DNA of 50,394 nucleotides from Halobacillus litoralis (lineage in GTDB: Bacteria > Bacillota > Bacilli > Bacillales > Halobacillaceae): positions 1-50,394 of the forward strand of contig NZ_WMEW01000019.1 in assembly GCF_009856355.1 (NCBI RefSeq). The letters are read 5' to 3'. Both the position numbers and the translations under genes were made by a program. The notes under the pieces are model-generated. The model saw nothing but the letters and a program-made list of their open reading frames with translations. It was not told the DNA's origin and made no database searches. Below, piece by piece: positions 48,891 through 50,394 of this stretch (position 1 is the stretch's first letter; every line of letters begins with the position of its first letter).

Positions 48891-49504
48891 TGCGCACCCT
48901 CCATTTCTCTCCTCAATCGTTCCAAGGCTTTCTTTTGTATTTTTGAAGCACCTTGTTGTGTAATACCTAGCTCATGAGCTGTTTTTGTTAATGTAAGGTT
49001 ATTTCCATAAACAAACTCAAGGACTTTCTTCTGACGTTCAGTCAATTTTGAAAAAGCAATTTTTAATCTTTCATTTTCTATCTTGTTTTCCAACGAATTA
49101 TGCACATTTTCAATGACTTGGATATCAACAAGGGGCTCGGAGCTCGGAATCCCTTCAACTAAGCTACTTTCATCGTCATCGACAGTTCCATCCATAACTA
49201 AGGGGAAACGATTTTTTTCTCTTCGTTGTTTCTTATCAAAGTTAACCGCCCCCCAATGGATTGTTTTAGATAGATAATTAATCACTTTTACCCCTGTATA
49301 ATATTCACGAAAAGACGAATCCAACATATTCCTATTCTCGTCACTGGGATCTTTGAGATTTTGTATTAATAAGTTAAAATGCTCTTCTTGTTCAAGGAAT
49401 TTTTTTACCAATGGATTTTTGATTAGTTTTTCGTGGTCCTTTTGGAATTGGAGGAAAAGGAGTTTCTCGAATTTAGATAATTTGTCTGTGTACTCCTTAA
49501 ACAT
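48887..49504 (-). CDS. SigO/YvrI-like sigma factor
   Basis: A 205-residue protein; the start at 49504 follows CTAGGAGGTAC, since the longer frame has no ribosome site there. The C-terminal region is a clear sigma region 4 helix-turn-helix (LTERQKKVLEFVYGNNLTLT, then KTAHELGITQQGASKIQKKA), and the middle is helical. There is no complete region 2, which is instead supplied by the small partner at 48660. The pair could turn on the amidase and lipoprotein genes. SigO-RsoA in B. subtilis responds to acid/envelope stress. Confidence 0.8.
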   Translation of the reverse strand: MFKEYTDKLSKFEKLLFLQFQKDHEKLIKNPLVKKFLEQEEHFNLLIQNLKDPSDENRNMLDSSFREYYTGVKVINYLSKTIHWGAVNFDKKQRREKNRFPLVMDGTVDDDESSLVEGIPSSEPLVDIQVIENVHNSLENKIENERLKIAFSKLTERQKKVLEFVYGNNLTLTKTAHELGITQQGASKIQKKALERLRREMEGAQ

Positions 49505-49753
49505 AAAGTACCTCCTAGAAATATTATTTATAGATAAAAGGTACCTATAGGATAAAAACAACAACCAAAATAGGAACATATGTTCTTATTTTATTTTTTT
49601 TCGACAAAATATACAAGCGTGGTTGTGGAAATTCCCGTGAAATATCTTTGGGATATGTGCAAAGAGAGGTGTACTATGTAGTCAAACTTTTTACTTGAGA
49701 AAATTACAGATGTTTCAGGGCATCGAAGAAAAGTATACGGAGGAGTGATTGTG

Positions 49754-49909
49754 ATGACAGAATTTCCTGAGTGGGCAATGATTACGGGAAACTTGGGATT
49801 CCCGATAGTCTTAGCTATTTATCTTCTAACTAGGTTTGAGAAGAAATTAGATACTTTAACAAAAGCGATAAACGAGTTAGATTCAGAGAATGAGTTTAAC
49901 AAAAAATGA
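49754..49909 (+). CDS. yvrJ: YvrJ-like small membrane protein
   Basis: A 51-residue ORF with the ribosome site GGAGGAGTGA. One membrane helix (NLGFPIVLAIYLLTRFEK) is followed by a helical charged tail (KLDTLTKAINELDSENEF). This is the pattern of YvrJ proteins (GNFGFPIVV..YLLxRxEKKLD). In B. subtilis yvrJ sits next to yvrI/yvrHa, as here, so the whole sigma locus was probably inherited together. The terminator at 49913 follows. Confidence 0.82.
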   Translation: MTEFPEWAMITGNLGFPIVLAIYLLTRFEKKLDTLTKAINELDSENEFNKK

Positions 49910-49912
49910 ACG

Positions 49913-49943
49913 AAACCCTCATATCTCATATGAGGGTTTTTTT
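49913..49943 (+). terminator. intrinsic terminator after yvrJ
   Basis: AAACCCTCATA pairs with TATGAGGGTTT around TCTCA, followed by six or more Ts. Confidence 0.88.
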
Positions 49944-50004
49944 GGTGTTATTGTTTAAACTGAGCATATTTAAAAGGAGAGTACTAACATAAAGGATATG
50001 TCTT

Positions 50005-50124
50005 ATGGATCCGACGAAAAACCTCCTGTTAGAATATATTAGCTTTTGGCTTATTTCAGATGGTACGTATGATGAATCTGAAACGGAACCCTTAGAAAGA
50101 GACTATTTCCTGTCTGGCAAATAA
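50005..50124 (+). CDS. small ORF, unknown
   Basis: A 39-residue frame (starts MDPTKNLLLEYISFWLISDG, ends LERDYFLSGK) with a weak ribosome site (AAAGGAT). It is acidic, with no signal or family. It lies between the yvrJ terminator and a Tn3-like repeat. It may be a real small gene or chance. Confidence 0.35.
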   Translation: MDPTKNLLLEYISFWLISDGTYDESETEPLERDYFLSGK

Positions 50125-50155
50125 TTGTTCCAATCATAAGGTCTAATCAATAATT

Positions 50156-50192
50156 GGGTAGCGTCAGGAAAATGCAGATATACAACGTTAAG
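50156..50192 (+). repeat. Tn3-family-like terminal inverted repeat (left end, unit 1)
   Basis: GGGTAGCGTCAGGAAAATGC followed by AGATATACAACGTTAAG, 37 bp. It matches the minus-strand copy at 2036-2072 with a few changes and faces rightward. If the molecule is circular the bounded unit runs through the window ends to 2072 (about 2.3 kb). Confidence 0.72.
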
Positions 50193-50206
50193 CAAATTAG
50201 AGCATG

Positions 50207-50245
50207 AAAAATCGGTTCCTTTACAACGTTCAGGAACCGATTTTC
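50207..50245. repeat. ATCGGTTCC hairpin repeat, end copy
   Basis: ATCGGTTCCT pairs with AGGAACCGAT around a 12-nt loop, followed by TTTT. It shares position and sequence with the hairpin at 6564-6604 just inside the unit-2 left repeat. Confidence 0.65.
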
Positions 50246-50265
50246 TGATTTAGTTTATTAACCTA

Positions 50266-50394
50266 AAGTTAGCAATAGGTAAGCCTTTGACGTTATCTCC
50301 AGCTTTTCCCCTGCTCCACACCAAGGACGTGCTAGTTTCCCAGCATCCGGCGCTCCATCTAACGATATGTACTGTGATGATAAGTTACTCGTTA
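50266..50394 (-). mobile_element. group II intron 5' fragment (second part)
   Basis: The minus strand of the window end continues the fragment that begins at 120. It reads GATGGAGCGCCGGATGCTGG, then GGTGTGGAGCAGGGGAAAAG and GCTTACCTATTGCT. These are recognisable blocks that precede the reverse transcriptase frame in Bacillus group II introns. After this the intron stops; no reverse transcriptase follows. Confidence 0.55.

Noticed and set aside
45931..49909. Prophage lysis module
   Set aside because: Amidase, small membrane peptide and sigma pair resemble one, but there are no capsid, tail, terminase or integrase genes in the window.

Overview
The window reads as a low-GC Bacillota plasmid, most likely from Bacillaceae. 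Support comes from AGGAGG-type ribosome sites, TTGACA/TATTAT promoters, a MOBL/pLS20-type relaxase, and a SigO/RsoA/YvrJ-like sigma-factor locus known from Bacillus. It carries partition genes, a replication initiator with iterons inside its own gene, a Gram-positive conjugation (type IV secretion) operon and a relaxase block. Read on the minus strand, the first ~120 bases and the last ~130 bases join into what looks like the 5' part of a bacterial group II intron. The 50.4 kb may therefore be a complete circular plasmid opened inside that intron remnant (inference).

Layout. 1-2.1 kb: cargo genes (zinc-ribbon-like protein, GNAT acetyltransferase, transglutaminase-like protein) ending in a Tn3-family-like terminal repeat. 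2.2-6.3 kb: a ribbon-helix-helix-like protein, a decayed IS1595-type transposase, a membrane protein, a secreted nuclease-like lipoprotein and a serine resolvase. 6.5-8.7 kb: a SEFIR (TIR-like) antiphage-type gene between inward-facing Tn3-family-like terminal repeats. 8.9-10.1 kb: a fragment duplicated from the ArdC-like protein and a MazF/PemK-like toxin-antitoxin pair. 10.8-21.5 kb: a peptide-modification (RiPP) island. 21.7-24.6 kb: partition and replication. 24.7-38.8 kb: conjugation channel. 38.8-44.2 kb: oriT candidate, relaxase, ArdC-like protein and primase-like protein. 45-50 kb: lipoprotein, multi-repeat amidase, split sigma factor and YvrJ-like protein.

The most notable part is the RiPP island. 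Five tandem 43-residue precursors, missed by ordinary ORF length cut-offs, share a leader with an FNLD-like YNVD box and a cysteine-free core S-[YW]-V-G-S-V-I. They are followed by a full-length LanB-type dehydratase (glutamylation plus elimination domains) and a second, stand-alone SpaB_C/thiopeptide-type protein; no LanC is present. This set suits dehydration of two serines four residues apart, followed by a cycloaddition of the kind used in thiopeptides and pyritides (inference). Just upstream, with its own promoter and terminator, lies a tRNA-Glu-like gene whose anticodon is UUA instead of UUC. LanB enzymes use glutamyl-tRNA as co-substrate, so this may be a dedicated tRNA for peptide modification rather than for translation. 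The island also has an ArsR-like regulator with an MFS exporter, an NprR-like HTH-TPR regulator, a Crp/Fnr-like regulator and a 41-residue secreted peptide resembling a signalling pre-peptide.

Other genome-scale signals are four ~37-bp Tn3-like terminal repeats, a recurrent TTAATGARTTATTGT motif near par, resolvase and toxin-antitoxin loci, and a structured leader upstream of repA. All functional calls rest on reading motifs by eye; no database search was possible.
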